Below are positions 19,401-27,444 of a stretch of 64,000 nt of DNA, piece after piece; positions within the stretch are counted from its first letter, which is position 1; every line of letters begins with the position of its first letter. The translations under genes were made by a program, and so were the position numbers. A model generated the notes under the pieces. The model was given only the letters and a program-made list of their open reading frames with translations, did no database searches and had not been told where the DNA came from. Source of the stretch: Vibrio panuliri (GTDB lineage Bacteria > Pseudomonadota > Gammaproteobacteria > Enterobacterales > Vibrionaceae). The DNA lies in NCBI RefSeq assembly GCF_009938205.1, contig NZ_AP019655.1:248001-312000 (forward strand), read 5' to 3'.

Positions 19401-20103
19401 GCTCTTGAGTTAGACCGGTTTTGTCTTCAACAATCGCTTTAATAGTGTGAGTGCCTTCGCCCGTCGCTTTCCAGTTTGCTTGGAAAGGAGCTTGAGTTAG
19501 GCTCGAAACTTGTGCGCCATCAACGAAGAATTTTACGGTTTTTACTTCTGTATTGGTTGCGGTTACGTTGGCACGCATTGCCACGTTTTGGCCTTCAGTG
19601 AACTCAGCGCCATTGACTGGAGAAGCCAGTTGGATAGAGAGCTCTGGTTCACCCACTTCGGCGTCATCCGCGATTAAACGAACTGTATTTTGAAGTAGCG
19701 CTAGATCAAGTACACCACTCACACCCAGTGTGAGTTCAATTTTGTCACCAGCTTGCAGCTGAGATTTAATCCAACTACCGGTATCGAATGATAGCGCAAG
19801 CGTGTTGTTAAATGTGTCACCTTGAGCATTGCTGCTGAACTGCATGCCTGGGTAGCTAACCCCTTGCGCAGACCAAGATGGTGTTGACATTGAGATGTTT
19901 GATTTAAACACAACTTTAGCGCCGCGCAGTTCTACTGGCTTAGCACCGTCATTGGTAAGAGTGACTTTGTACGTGTTCCACCATTGGCTTTCAGAACCAA
20001 CGATGTTTGCATCAGTGCTTACCGCAGCTTGGGCGGCTGGTAATGCCATACCGATAGCCAGTGCTAGCATGGTAGGCATTAGAGTTAGTGTGCTTTTTTT
20101 CAT
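16477..20103 (-). CDS. Large secreted multidomain GH19 chitinase
   Basis: The 1208-residue protein degrades chitin outside the cell. Order of parts: signal peptide 1-26 (cut after AQA); a carbohydrate-binding-like beta-sandwich, about 27-145; three Ig-like repeats at about 152-243, 253-345 and 352-443, each starting with L.SP or FL.P-type strands; a proline-rich linker; a CBM5/12-like chitin-binding module around 457-509 (AGFNVYPDWTRGDHAGGG, YSAIYWTKSIPGSDDSW); an unrecognised region of about 300 residues (510-805); and the GH19 catalytic domain to the end. GH19 hallmarks are FLAQSMQET with the probable catalytic acid E900, and GWWGRGVIQTTGRQN at about 1048. Many cysteines in the catalytic part suggest disulfides. 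The frame is open 19 codons upstream, but ATG 20103 begins the signal peptide. A palindrome and a CRP-like site lie upstream. Confidence 0.88.
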   Translation of the reverse strand: MKKSTLTLMPTMLALAIGMALPAAQAAVSTDANIVGSESQWWNTYKVTLTNDGAKPVELRGAKVVFKSNISMSTPSWSAQGVSYPGMQFSSNAQGDTFNNTLALSFDTGSWIKSQLQAGDKIELTLGVSGVLDLALLQNTVRLIADDAEVGEPELSIQLASPVNGAEFTEGQNVAMRANVTATNTEVKTVKFFVDGAQVSSLTQAPFQANWKATGEGTHTIKAIVEDKTGLTQEQAVNISVKADVVEPPVVPEVHELTFMTPSQGQTLTVGEATAIKARVDGELITKLEFWANDRKLGQRVINPEQTVYTQTWTPSEVGNANLKIVVLDKDNQIVKQNTLTVVVEEEESFVAPEVRFLAPATGSKFETEETISISVSATDADQDLSQVVVKANNQEICNFDANTTQNFQCHWQPTNAGNVTLKAIATDAQNLSATSQVRITVEETAVEPPPVTPPGGLCAGFNVYPDWTRGDHAGGGDIMVHKNIAYSAIYWTKSIPGSDDSWSLHLNCDGTEPGTAPLLSLPNPMDPVRLEVAGWPNTFVVASPSTDAPATMTIAAANSDALADTDQLTRAFVTIIEQAELAGTSSIILSSDVLDVATLDKGASFGSVAVKQALTNAMDITGSQIDIDAINALSDDLKGWAQAHNLIISTIAPEASFGWSLSIGDFAYDTHSGRQSVWDEASVFSADLLATLELYKADAANKADFVVFTKSASTDALTSDQWHNALEYVKQVSDYVKTPAMLANIPTDQASGYFMGDSAGKPQLRKAAFSNVFALTFDQDSQALTAKIEAYQGAKVPLYYVGEELEKGSLTRIEALNQQLADAEHAMDNEAFLYETPQSQWIPSTVYKWNDFLDGLNAMHNIGVAGNKFWLMNDEADDATNITYAKVAIAAFLAQSMQETIRYNACDENNWSETKYGAPADYPMTASCGQLGQKYADYGVNPVSGLDHAYSCPRDNKMEVSALTHAKWYGAPAPVFAAPDAVLEERGLLVNGAAGRWTNNGHCNDVPENVDTSKQVWERDNCKIYVGQKAGSFIWDGSSEESVEGCGWWGRGVIQTTGRQNFGTLNHYLGRSHVDPETIGKTIDGVTVEAPPANPLYAELDFCSNPGLICSSEENKEIKWIAGLFYWVTSVQAYNDEGGQYADWNYYNELKKYVDSGLQGSQFIDDVSGIVNRGCPDLTCTTGDVHNVKERRENFRLVLQKLGLDPK

Positions 20104-20243
20104 TTTATCTAATGTTCTTAAATAGATGATTAAATAGGTATTTGTTAATTTAATTAACAAATAATCTACTGTTTGTACGGCATTAGACAGAAAGCCCCGA
20201 TATCCATCAAGACAGATGTTTCCTACAAAATTGGCATGAAATG

Positions 20244-20273
20244 TGTGATTAGTGTCAAGATGTGAGATCTTGA
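20244..20273. promoter_or_regulatory. CRP-like half-consensus site overlapping a TCAAGAT palindrome upstream of the chitinase
   Basis: TGTGA-N6-TCAAG (20244-20259) matches eight of ten CRP core bases. It overlaps a perfect inverted repeat TCAAGAT-GTGAG-ATCTTGA (20255-20273). Both lie about 140-170 bases upstream of the chitinase start. Chitin genes of vibrios are commonly under catabolite control, so a CRP role is plausible; the protein for the second palindrome is unknown. Confidence 0.4.
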
Positions 20274-20441
20274 TGCCATATGTCGGCTGAAATTCACTTG
20301 ACAGTTTTTAAGTGGCTGAAATTTTCTGTGTAAATAGGGAGCAAGATCAATAAATTAGGGGCATTTATTGCGATGGGAAACCAAACCAAAAATGGGGAAA
20401 AGTGGTTGATATTTGGCGTGTTGTTAGTGATTTGTAAAAAC

Positions 20442-20475
20442 AAAAAGCCAGCACTGGGGGGAGTGCTAGCTTTTT
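20442..20475 (-). terminator. Terminator of the gloA-nemA operon
   Basis: A stem with one mismatch pairs AAAAAGCCAGCACT (20442-20455) with AGTGCTAGCTTTTT (20462-20475) around a short G-rich loop; A and T tracts flank both sides. It lies about 57 bases past the nemA-like stop. The remaining bases from 20276 to 20441 show only AT-rich promoter-like sequence and no gene. Confidence 0.75.
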
Positions 20476-20531
20476 GAGTTATTGAAATCAGCAGTCTAAA
20501 GCATAAGCGTTAAACCGCTAAATCAATCAGG

Positions 20532-21632
20532 TTAGCTTGCTTGATATTCAGGGTAATCAAGCAGGCCTTTTTCATTACCACCAAAGAGTGTGGCAGGGTC
20601 GTGTGCCGCTAATGGGTATCCATTTTGGATACGCTTCGGTAGATCTGGGTTGGCAATAAATGGGCGACCAAAACCGATCATATCCGCTAAACCATCTTCA
20701 AGTGCTTTTGCTGCTTTCTCTGTGTCATAGCGCCCAGCATAGATAATGACGCCTTGGTACGCTTCGCGCACTGCACGCTTAAATTCTGCTGGTGTATCAG
20801 GCGCATCATCCCAATCTACTTCAGCAATATGCATGTAAACTACATTGAGCTTGTTAAGTAGCGCTGCAGCAGCGGTATAAGTTTCTACTGGGTTGCTGTC
20901 GACTGTGCCATTTAGCGAAGTAAATGGTGCAAGACGGACACCAACACGGTTTGCACCGATAGCATCAGTCATTGCTTCTACCACTTCGCCTAAGAAACGT
21001 AAGCGGTTTTCAACGCTACCACCGTATTCATCAGTACGGTTATTGGCTTCAGAATCAATAAATTGGTTGATTAGATAGCCGTTTGCTGCGTGTAACTCGA
21101 TACCATCAAATCCCGCTTCAATAGCGTTCAGTGCTGCTTGACGATATTCGGCAACCACTTGCTTGATGTCTTCTTTAGTCATCTCTCGCGGTTCAACTAC
21201 ATCAACAAAACCCGGCTCATCGGTGCCGTTGTCGATGAATACTTTCACGTTCTCAGCTTTTAACGCCGAAGAAGAGATTGGCTGCATACCACCGATATTA
21301 TCAGGGTGAGTGACGCGACCGACATGCCAAAGTTGCGCGAAGATTGCACCGCCCTTTGCGTGAACCGCATCAGTGACTAACTTCCAACCTGCAATTTGCT
21401 CTTGGCTGTAAATGCCCGGAGTCCAAGCGTAACCTTGACCCATTGGTGAAATCTGGGTGCCTTCTGCAACAATCAAACCTGCGCTGGCACGTTGTGCGTA
21501 GTAGTCAGCCATCATCTGGTTTGCGACGTTACCCGGTTGGCTAGCGCGTGAGCGTGTCATTGGTGGCATCACAATACGGTTAGTTAGAGTGAGTTCACCA
21601 AGTTGAATGGTTTGAAACATAGAATCTTTCAT
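20532..21632 (-). CDS. nemA: NemA-type ene-reductase (old yellow enzyme family)
   Basis: The protein (366 residues) is an FMN- and NAD(P)H-dependent reductase of activated alkenes such as N-ethylmaleimide and other electrophiles. Family marks: LTNRIVMPPMTRSRA, AQLWHVGRVTHP, the substrate-binding histidine pair region FDGIELHAANGYLINQF, the GGSVENRLRF segment, and the C-terminal phosphate-binding stretch IGFGRPFIANPDL. ATG 21632 follows AGG at a suitable distance; a GTG one codon earlier is less likely. The gene lies 11 bases after gloA, forming an operon like the E. coli nemRA-gloA group but without nemR and with the order reversed. Confidence 0.92.
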   Translation of the reverse strand: MKDSMFQTIQLGELTLTNRIVMPPMTRSRASQPGNVANQMMADYYAQRASAGLIVAEGTQISPMGQGYAWTPGIYSQEQIAGWKLVTDAVHAKGGAIFAQLWHVGRVTHPDNIGGMQPISSSALKAENVKVFIDNGTDEPGFVDVVEPREMTKEDIKQVVAEYRQAALNAIEAGFDGIELHAANGYLINQFIDSEANNRTDEYGGSVENRLRFLGEVVEAMTDAIGANRVGVRLAPFTSLNGTVDSNPVETYTAAAALLNKLNVVYMHIAEVDWDDAPDTPAEFKRAVREAYQGVIIYAGRYDTEKAAKALEDGLADMIGFGRPFIANPDLPKRIQNGYPLAAHDPATLFGGNEKGLLDYPEYQAS

Positions 21633-21643
21633 CACAACACCTA

Positions 21644-22030
21644 CTATTTGCTGGTTTGAATTAGTTCGATTTGGTAACCGTCTGGATCTTTGATAAACGC
21701 GATATGAGTATCGCCACCTTTCATCGGTCCAGGTTCACGGGTCACATTGCCACCGAGCGCTTTTATCTTGTCGCAAGCGGCATAAATATCTTCACTGCCC
21801 AATGCCAGATGCCCGAACGCGTTGCCAAGCTCATAAGTGTCTGTATCCCAGTTATGGGTCAGTTCAATGGCAGCGCTGTTTGGTTGCTCTGGATCACCAA
21901 CGAATACAAGAGTGTAGCGGTATTCTGGGTTTTCAAAGCGATCCAGTACGCTCATGCCTAATATCTTGGTGTAGAACTCGATTGACTTGTCGAGATCCGC
22001 AACTCGGATCATGGTGTGTAGAAACTTCAT
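21644..22030 (-). CDS. gloA: Lactoylglutathione lyase (glyoxalase I)
   Basis: The 128-residue enzyme isomerises the hemithioacetal of methylglyoxal and glutathione to S-lactoylglutathione. It has the two beta-alpha-beta-beta-beta modules of glyoxalase I with metal ligands in [20 protein letters not shown] (His5), ELTHNW (Glu), GHLAL (His) and GYQIELIQ (Glu). Length and sequence match the small nickel-type bacterial GloA. It is the first gene of the two-gene operon with nemA; both remove reactive carbonyls and electrophiles. Confidence 0.95.
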   Translation of the reverse strand: MKFLHTMIRVADLDKSIEFYTKILGMSVLDRFENPEYRYTLVFVGDPEQPNSAAIELTHNWDTDTYELGNAFGHLALGSEDIYAACDKIKALGGNVTREPGPMKGGDTHIAFIKDPDGYQIELIQTSK

Positions 22031-22122
22031 ATTATCCCTCGATATTGGCTGTTGCTCAGTATGCTAAGTTGGATTGGGTGTTTATCACTGGGGTTAGGAT
22101 AGGGCGATTTTATGTTGATGAA

Positions 22123-22137
22123 AAATTATCATAATTT
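22123..22137. promoter_or_regulatory. AT-rich dyad upstream of gloA-nemA
   Basis: A perfect 7+1+7 inverted repeat, AAATTAT-c-ATAATTT, lies about 95 bases upstream of gloA in a very AT-rich stretch shared with the divergent peroxiredoxin-like gene. It may be an operator for an electrophile-sensing repressor encoded elsewhere, or simply part of an AT-rich promoter. Confidence 0.25.
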
Positions 22138-22286
22138 ATTATTTTTATAATTATTTGTTATTGTATTCTGAAGATAATACTGCTCTGTCAGTGGTCAGTT
22201 CATCAATGGTTTACTGCTTGTTTTTAGTCCACTTTGTGCTTAACTTGATTGATGCTTAATTGAAATGTCTACTGAGGAGAGAACCA

Positions 22287-22826
22287 ATGGCACATTCAGT
22301 AAAGTTGAAAGCGGGCGATGCATTTCCCAATATCAGCGCAACGCTGTTAGATAACACCACCGTAGAATTGGCAAAACCTCAAGAAGGGCTGACGTGGCAG
22401 GCGGTGTTTGTCTATCGGGGTAAACATTGCCCTCTGTGTACCAAGTACCTCAACGAACTGGAAAGCTATAAACAAGCGTTTGCCGACGCTGGAGTGGGGA
22501 TTATAGCGGTGAGCGCGGATTCAAAAGCGCAGCTTAGCGAGCATCTTGAGAAGTTAGATATCTCATTTCCAATCGCCTTTGGCTTAACACAAGCTCAGAT
22601 GCAATTGTTGGGCGTGTATATTTCTGTGCCGCGTTCAGAGCAAGAGACTGACCACAATTTTTCTGAGCCGGGTCTGTTTGTTGTTAATGAGAATGGGGAC
22701 TTGCATGTGGTGGATATTTCGAATAACCCATTTGTGCGCCCTGAGCTTGGAGCATTAACTCGAGGCTTGGCATGGATTCGAGACCCTAATAATCACTATC
22801 CAATTCGCGGTACGTTAGATTACTAA
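22287..22826 (+). CDS. Peroxiredoxin-like (AhpC/TSA superfamily) protein
   Basis: The 179-residue protein has a thioredoxin fold with KLKAGDAFPNISATLLD at the N-terminus and VFVYRGKHCPLCTKYL, where the CxxC lies at the position of the peroxidatic cysteine region. It therefore resembles redoxins with a CPxC active site rather than a classic 2-Cys AhpC. VSADSKAQLSEHL and the final segment IPNDNH-like PNNHYPIRG fit the family. The start is ATG 22287 with GAGGAGA upstream; an in-frame TTG lies nine codons earlier. It is divergent from gloA-nemA, in keeping with a shared oxidative or electrophile-stress theme. Confidence 0.8.
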   Translation: MAHSVKLKAGDAFPNISATLLDNTTVELAKPQEGLTWQAVFVYRGKHCPLCTKYLNELESYKQAFADAGVGIIAVSADSKAQLSEHLEKLDISFPIAFGLTQAQMQLLGVYISVPRSEQETDHNFSEPGLFVVNENGDLHVVDISNNPFVRPELGALTRGLAWIRDPNNHYPIRGTLDY

Positions 22827-22841
22827 AGTCAGTGTAGCGAA

Positions 22842-22870
22842 AACCGAGCAACGGTTTGGGTTGCTCGGTT
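22842..22870. terminator. Hairpin between converging peroxiredoxin-like and rodA-like genes
   Basis: An 11-bp perfect stem, AACCGAGCAAC (22842-22852) with GTTGCTCGGTT (22860-22870), has a 7-base loop. T tracts are weak on both sides, so it may be an inefficient terminator. Confidence 0.6.
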
Positions 22871-22888
22871 GATCAAACCACTTAGCGA

Positions 22889-24061
22889 CTAGTGGGCATG
22901 TCCCATCGCAGAGAATGGTGTTCCCGCTTTACGTCTTCTTGGTGCAAGAGCCATGATGATGCCAAAACAAGCCCCTTGCGTGATCATCGCAGTACCACCA
23001 TAACTGATAAATGGGAGAGGACTTCCCATCACTGGCAAGATGCCGCTAACCATGCCCATATTGATAAAGGCGTAAAGCATAAAGCTAAGTGAAAGCGCCC
23101 CTATTACTAGACGTCCATAGGCGGAGTCACTGTGACTGGCGAGCCAAAGCGTTCGTGCGGCAATAAACAAATAGGTGGCAATTAACACTACACTCCCCAT
23201 GTATCCCCACTCTTCTGCAAAGGTAGAGAAGATAAAGTCAGTGTGACTTTCAGGAATAAAGCCCAGTTGCCCTTGGGTAGCATTCATATAGCCTTTTCCG
23301 CGGATGCCACCAGAGCCAATCGCAACAAGGGATTGAATAATCTGATAGCCGGCACCAAGCGGGTCGGACTCTGGGTTAAGAAATTGAGTCACACGCATTT
23401 TTTGGTACGACTCCATAAAGAACATCCAAAGTATCGGTACGGCGGTGGCGACGGTGCCGACAACTGTCGCGATGATCTTCCAACTCATGCCGCCAAGGAA
23501 CAAGACAAATAGCGAATAAATAACGGTAAAGATCGCACCATCTAAGTCGGGTTGAACCACAATTAAGCCCGCTGGAATTGCGGTGAGAGCCAAGCAACTT
23601 AATATTTTACTAAAGGATGGCGAACCGGGATCTTTCGCGACCATCCAAGCGGTCATCATTGGTACGGCAACTTTAACGAGTTCAGAAGGCTGAAAACGGA
23701 TCGGGCCTAATGCTAACCAGCGCTTTGAGCCATTGGTCGCGTCACCCGCAATCACAACCGCGAGCAGTAATGTAACGGCTAAGCCAAACAGCGGCGGGGC
23801 GATATCACACAGTTTTTTCGCCGGTACAGCAGAGAGCACCACCAAGGCGCCAATAGCAATCATTGCTCGGGCAAGATGACGTTGCAAAATAGGCTCGCTA
23901 AAACCACTAGCGCTCCAGACGCTAATAGTCCCCGCCGCGATCAAAAAACAGATCGCTGCAAGCAACGGAAAATCGATATGAGGACGAAAACGCAACACGG
24001 GTGTATGTTCAAAGTGGTAAGAGAATCGAAATTTAATCCTGATTGATGAGAAAGACAACAA
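22889..24061 (-). CDS. RodA/FtsW-family (SEDS) cell-wall polymerase or paralogue
   Basis: The protein (up to 390 residues) has about ten membrane segments and the SEDS landmarks: GSKRWLALGPIRFQPSELVK with the essential region before the large loop, VQPDLDGA, the extracellular loop PESHTDFIFSTFAEEWGYMG, and the signature GSPLPFISYGGTAMI. These enzymes polymerise peptidoglycan glycan strands. The usual rodA lies in the mrdAB operon; here there is no penicillin-binding protein or other shape gene nearby, so this may be a second copy. The only starts are TTG 24061 and GTG 23998, both without a good ribosome site, so the start is uncertain. Confidence 0.85.
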   Translation of the reverse strand: MLSFSSIRIKFRFSYHFEHTPVLRFRPHIDFPLLAAICFLIAAGTISVWSASGFSEPILQRHLARAMIAIGALVVLSAVPAKKLCDIAPPLFGLAVTLLLAVVIAGDATNGSKRWLALGPIRFQPSELVKVAVPMMTAWMVAKDPGSPSFSKILSCLALTAIPAGLIVVQPDLDGAIFTVIYSLFVLFLGGMSWKIIATVVGTVATAVPILWMFFMESYQKMRVTQFLNPESDPLGAGYQIIQSLVAIGSGGIRGKGYMNATQGQLGFIPESHTDFIFSTFAEEWGYMGSVVLIATYLFIAARTLWLASHSDSAYGRLVIGALSLSFMLYAFINMGMVSGILPVMGSPLPFISYGGTAMITQGACFGIIMALAPRRRKAGTPFSAMGHAH

Positions 24062-24143
24062 ACAATTTCTCGGATCAATATAAGATTGACATTTTTTTTG
24101 CCAAAAGGGCGGCTACTTAGCGGGAAGTTAGGCGTGAAATGGT

Positions 24144-24183
24144 AAAAAAAAGCCGCTTACTGAGGGTTAAAGTGTAAGCGGCT
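24144..24183 (-). terminator. Terminator of the uhp-afu gene cluster
   Basis: A 10-bp stem, AGCCGCTTAC (24151-24160) with GTAAGCGGCT (24174-24183), is followed on the minus strand by seven T residues (complement of 24144-24150). It lies 34 bases past the afuC stop. Confidence 0.88.
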
Positions 24184-24217
24184 ATACCAATGGCAAGGTT
24201 AAAAGTCTGCCTTAACG

Positions 24218-25279
24218 TTAAGCGTGGTTAGCGTTAGGTAATAGGAACACCCCGTTAGGGTTGATGGTCAAATAGGCGTGGTCTGCATAGCTGGCATCAA
24301 ACTGCGATGAGTTAAGTTGCAGTAACAGTTCGTGCCCTTGCCACTCCACAACCACTTCATACATTGAGCCCATATAAGCAAAGCTGCTCACTTTGCATTG
24401 CTGACACGCTTCTCCTTCTTCAGCCAGTAAGATTGCTTCAGGACGAACACCAATTTCATACTCGCCTGCTGCAATGTTTGCGACATTCTCTTGCTTGGCT
24501 TTTAAACGATAACCATGAATATCGATGGTCTCACCGTCAAAATGACCTGTGAACATGTTCGCCTCACCCATAAAGTTCGCCATAAACATGGAAGCAGGAT
24601 GCTGATACAGCTCTGTCGGTGTACCTTGCTGCATAATATCGCCATCTTTCATTACAATAACGGTATCGGACACGGCGAACGCTTCTGCTTGATCGTGCGT
24701 TACGTACAGTGACGTGATATTGAAGCGTTGCTGCAACTCGCGGATGGTCTCACGCATGTTACGACGTAAGTTTGCATCAAGGTTACTCAGAGGCTCATCA
24801 AACAACAGCACTTTCGGTTTCAACACAAGGGCGCGAGCTAAGGCAACACGTTGTTGCTGACCACCTGAGATTTGGTCTACATAGCGTTCGCCAAAGCCTT
24901 CGAGATCAACCAGTTTTAGTGCTTCATTGACGCGTTGTTTAATCTCTGCTTTTTCTAACCCAAGCATTTTCAAACCATAGCCAACGTTGTCGGCCAATGA
25001 CATATGCGGGAACAGTGCATAGGATTGAAACACCATACAGATGTCGCGTTGCTGGATAGACGTATTGGTGACATCTTCTCCATCAATAAAAATCTGCCCA
25101 CTCGATGGTTTTTCTAACCCCGCAACCAAGCGTAAAACAGTCGTTTTACCGCAACCAGAAGGACCTAATAAGGTAACCAGTGAACCCTTTTTAATCTCAA
25201 GGTCTAAATTGCCGATAACGGTTTTATCCCCAAAGCGCTTGCAGACATTTTTAAGGACTACAAAGTTTTCATTTTCCAT
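24218..25279 (-). CDS. afuC: ABC transporter ATP-binding protein, sugar-phosphate (AfuC-like)
   Basis: The 353-residue ATPase has Walker [10 protein letters not shown] at 39-47, the signature [15 protein letters not shown], Walker [13 protein letters not shown], the H-loop YVTHDQAEA and a C-terminal regulatory OB-like domain (TOBE) from about residue 240. It resembles FbpC-type subunits that older annotation calls ferric-ion transporters, but the gene order uhpABC-afuABC points to phosphorylated sugars as the cargo. GGAG precedes the ATG and the gap from afuB is 18 bases, so it is the last gene of the operon. Confidence 0.85.
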   Translation of the reverse strand: MENENFVVLKNVCKRFGDKTVIGNLDLEIKKGSLVTLLGPSGCGKTTVLRLVAGLEKPSSGQIFIDGEDVTNTSIQQRDICMVFQSYALFPHMSLADNVGYGLKMLGLEKAEIKQRVNEALKLVDLEGFGERYVDQISGGQQQRVALARALVLKPKVLLFDEPLSNLDANLRRNMRETIRELQQRFNITSLYVTHDQAEAFAVSDTVIVMKDGDIMQQGTPTELYQHPASMFMANFMGEANMFTGHFDGETIDIHGYRLKAKQENVANIAAGEYEIGVRPEAILLAEEGEACQQCKVSSFAYMGSMYEVVVEWQGHELLLQLNSSQFDASYADHAYLTINPNGVFLLPNANHA

Positions 25280-25297
25280 GAGTTAAATCTCCAATTG

Positions 25298-27382
25298 CTA
25301 CTCTTGGTTATTGGCTTTGGAACGCGAAACGCGCGCTTCACCGACAAGAAAATCAAAAATCAAAATAATGGCGAGCATCACAACGATCAGAATTGAACCG
25401 TATGCGATAGCGACACCGTATTCACCATCTTCTACACGGTTTAGGATGTATGAAGTGGCGACGCGTGTTTCTGGTGTTACCAAGAAGATGATCGCACTTA
25501 CCGTGGTCATCGCGCGCACGAAACTAAACACAAGCGTAGAAAGAATCGCTGGGCGGAGCAGTGGTAACAGAATGTTCGTGATAGTTTTAAACGAGTTTGC
25601 TCTTAAGCTTAAAGAGGCCTCATCTAAGGCTTTATCCAGTTGTCCAAGCCCTGCAATACCCGAACGAATACCAACCGGCACGTTACGCATTACCATTGAA
25701 ATCACCACAATTGCGGCTGTACCAGTGAGGTAAATTGGCGCATCGTTAAATGCCAGGATGTAAGACACACCCGCTACTGTGCCCGGAACAGCAAAACAGA
25801 GCATAGTGGCAAATTCGATAACCTTTTTGCCGTGGAACTGTTGGCGTACGACGATGTATGCGATAAGCAGACCAAACAGTGCCGTTAGTGGCGCAGCAAT
25901 CGCCGCGTAGATCATGGTGGTGATCAGTGACGGCCATGCCCCTTCACCTAAACCACTACCAAATAGGTTCATGTAGTTGGCAAATGTTAGACTGTAATCA
26001 ACCCCCCAGTTCACGGTGAAGCTGCCGTAGAAGATGCTGCCGTATAGCAATATGTTAAACGCCATCCAGAAGTAGAGTAGGCCAGAAACGGTATGTTTCA
26101 ATGCATCAGGTAATGGCTGAACATCACCACGGTAAGATTTACCAGAGATGGTGACGTATGAGCGTTTACCAATCCATAAGTACTGCACCACAAAAATAGC
26201 GAGTGAGAACAATAGCAATACAGCGCCAAGCGTACTTGCAGAGGCATAATCTAGCTGTGCGCCCGCAATATAGAAGTAAATTTGCGTGGCTAACACGTCA
26301 AAGCTACCGCCCAGTACCAGTGGGTTACTAAAGTCTGCGAGTGATTGGACGAAAATGATCAAGAAACTGTTAGCTAACGCTGGCTTAAGCAGCGGCATAA
26401 CGATCTTGAAGAAGGTTTGGTAGCGGTTTGCACGCAATGTGTAAGACGCTTCTTCTAGGGAAGGATGCAGAGATTTCATCGCCCCATCAAGAATCATAAA
26501 TGACATGGGTGCAAAGGCGAGCACTTGCGCTAACCAAATGCCAGTAAAGCCATATAGCCAGTTCGTTTGCTGCAAACCAAACCAATCAACCATCAGTTCA
26601 GTGATATACCCTGAACGACCGAGCATTAGGGTGACACCCAAACCGACCACAAATGGTGGGGTGACAATCGGTAGAATCGAGAAAATACGGGCAATAAAGG
26701 CGCTACGCTCGGCAATACGAGTCGTATAGATCGCGAAGATCAAGCCAAAGAATGTCGCACCAATACCAACGGAAATCCCCAAACCAACAGAGTTAATGAT
26801 GATCTGAATAATATGAGAGCGGGTGAGGATATCGAGGAATTGCCAAGCGACAAAGTTACCCATCTCATCTTCAAACATCGGAACGAAGATGGCGAAACTT
26901 GGGTAGATGATAAAGACCACGATCAGCAAAATGATCGAGATCAGTGAGCCGATAACAAACACGTCTCCGCCGAGGTACTCAAGGCGAGAGAAGGCGAGGG
27001 TCATTACGGCGCCGAGGACGATGAACAACGCGATAGTGGCATAGCCCATCCCTTGTTCGGTGTACCAAGATGACACAACCACAAACAACATACAAAATGC
27101 AGAATAGCCAATATCGAATTGATGGCGACGCAATGCGTATTTGTTTTGTGCTTTTAATGGACGCAGCAGCAACACTGCAGGTAGGGCGAACCATAACCAC
27201 GAAATATTGAAACTACTCCAGCCCATAGCGGCATAAAACTCGTCAGACGTCGAGTCAAGCAAGCCATAATCAAGAGCAAAAGTAGGAAGAAGGACGAAAG
27301 CGACTACTAAGCTCACTATCCAGTAAAACACTGGATCGCGCTTAGTAGATTCTGGGCTTATGTGCGCGGTGAGTTCGTTCAT
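25298..27382 (-). CDS. afuB: ABC transporter fused double permease (AfuB-like)
   Basis: The 694-residue membrane protein contains two MetI-type permease halves in one chain, as in the FbpB/AfuB family. Each half has its own EAA coupling loop: EEASYTLRANRYQTF near the middle and DEASLSLRANSFKTI near residue 605. About four extra membrane segments precede the first half, and a linker with YVTISGKSYRGDVQPLPDAL joins the halves. It would form the channel across the inner membrane for the substrate delivered by AfuA, driven by AfuC. It starts 62 bases after afuA, with a hairpin in the gap. Confidence 0.87.
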   Translation of the reverse strand: MNELTAHISPESTKRDPVFYWIVSLVVAFVLLPTFALDYGLLDSTSDEFYAAMGWSSFNISWLWFALPAVLLLRPLKAQNKYALRRHQFDIGYSAFCMLFVVVSSWYTEQGMGYATIALFIVLGAVMTLAFSRLEYLGGDVFVIGSLISIILLIVVFIIYPSFAIFVPMFEDEMGNFVAWQFLDILTRSHIIQIIINSVGLGISVGIGATFFGLIFAIYTTRIAERSAFIARIFSILPIVTPPFVVGLGVTLMLGRSGYITELMVDWFGLQQTNWLYGFTGIWLAQVLAFAPMSFMILDGAMKSLHPSLEEASYTLRANRYQTFFKIVMPLLKPALANSFLIIFVQSLADFSNPLVLGGSFDVLATQIYFYIAGAQLDYASASTLGAVLLLFSLAIFVVQYLWIGKRSYVTISGKSYRGDVQPLPDALKHTVSGLLYFWMAFNILLYGSIFYGSFTVNWGVDYSLTFANYMNLFGSGLGEGAWPSLITTMIYAAIAAPLTALFGLLIAYIVVRQQFHGKKVIEFATMLCFAVPGTVAGVSYILAFNDAPIYLTGTAAIVVISMVMRNVPVGIRSGIAGLGQLDKALDEASLSLRANSFKTITNILLPLLRPAILSTLVFSFVRAMTTVSAIIFLVTPETRVATSYILNRVEDGEYGVAIAYGSILIVVMLAIILIFDFLVGEARVSRSKANNQE

Positions 27383-27410
27383 AATAAATACCTAGATGCA
27401 TGAGCGAATA

Positions 27411-27434
27411 GGGTGATGACTAACGCCATCACCC
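27411..27434 (-). other. Intercistronic hairpin between afuA and afuB
   Basis: A perfect 8-bp stem, GGGTGATG (27411-27418) with CATCACCC (27427-27434), with an 8-base loop and no T tract, lies in the 62-base gap. Such hairpins commonly protect the upstream binding-protein mRNA so that it is made in excess over the permease. Confidence 0.6.
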
Positions 27435-27444
27435 AATAGTTGGA

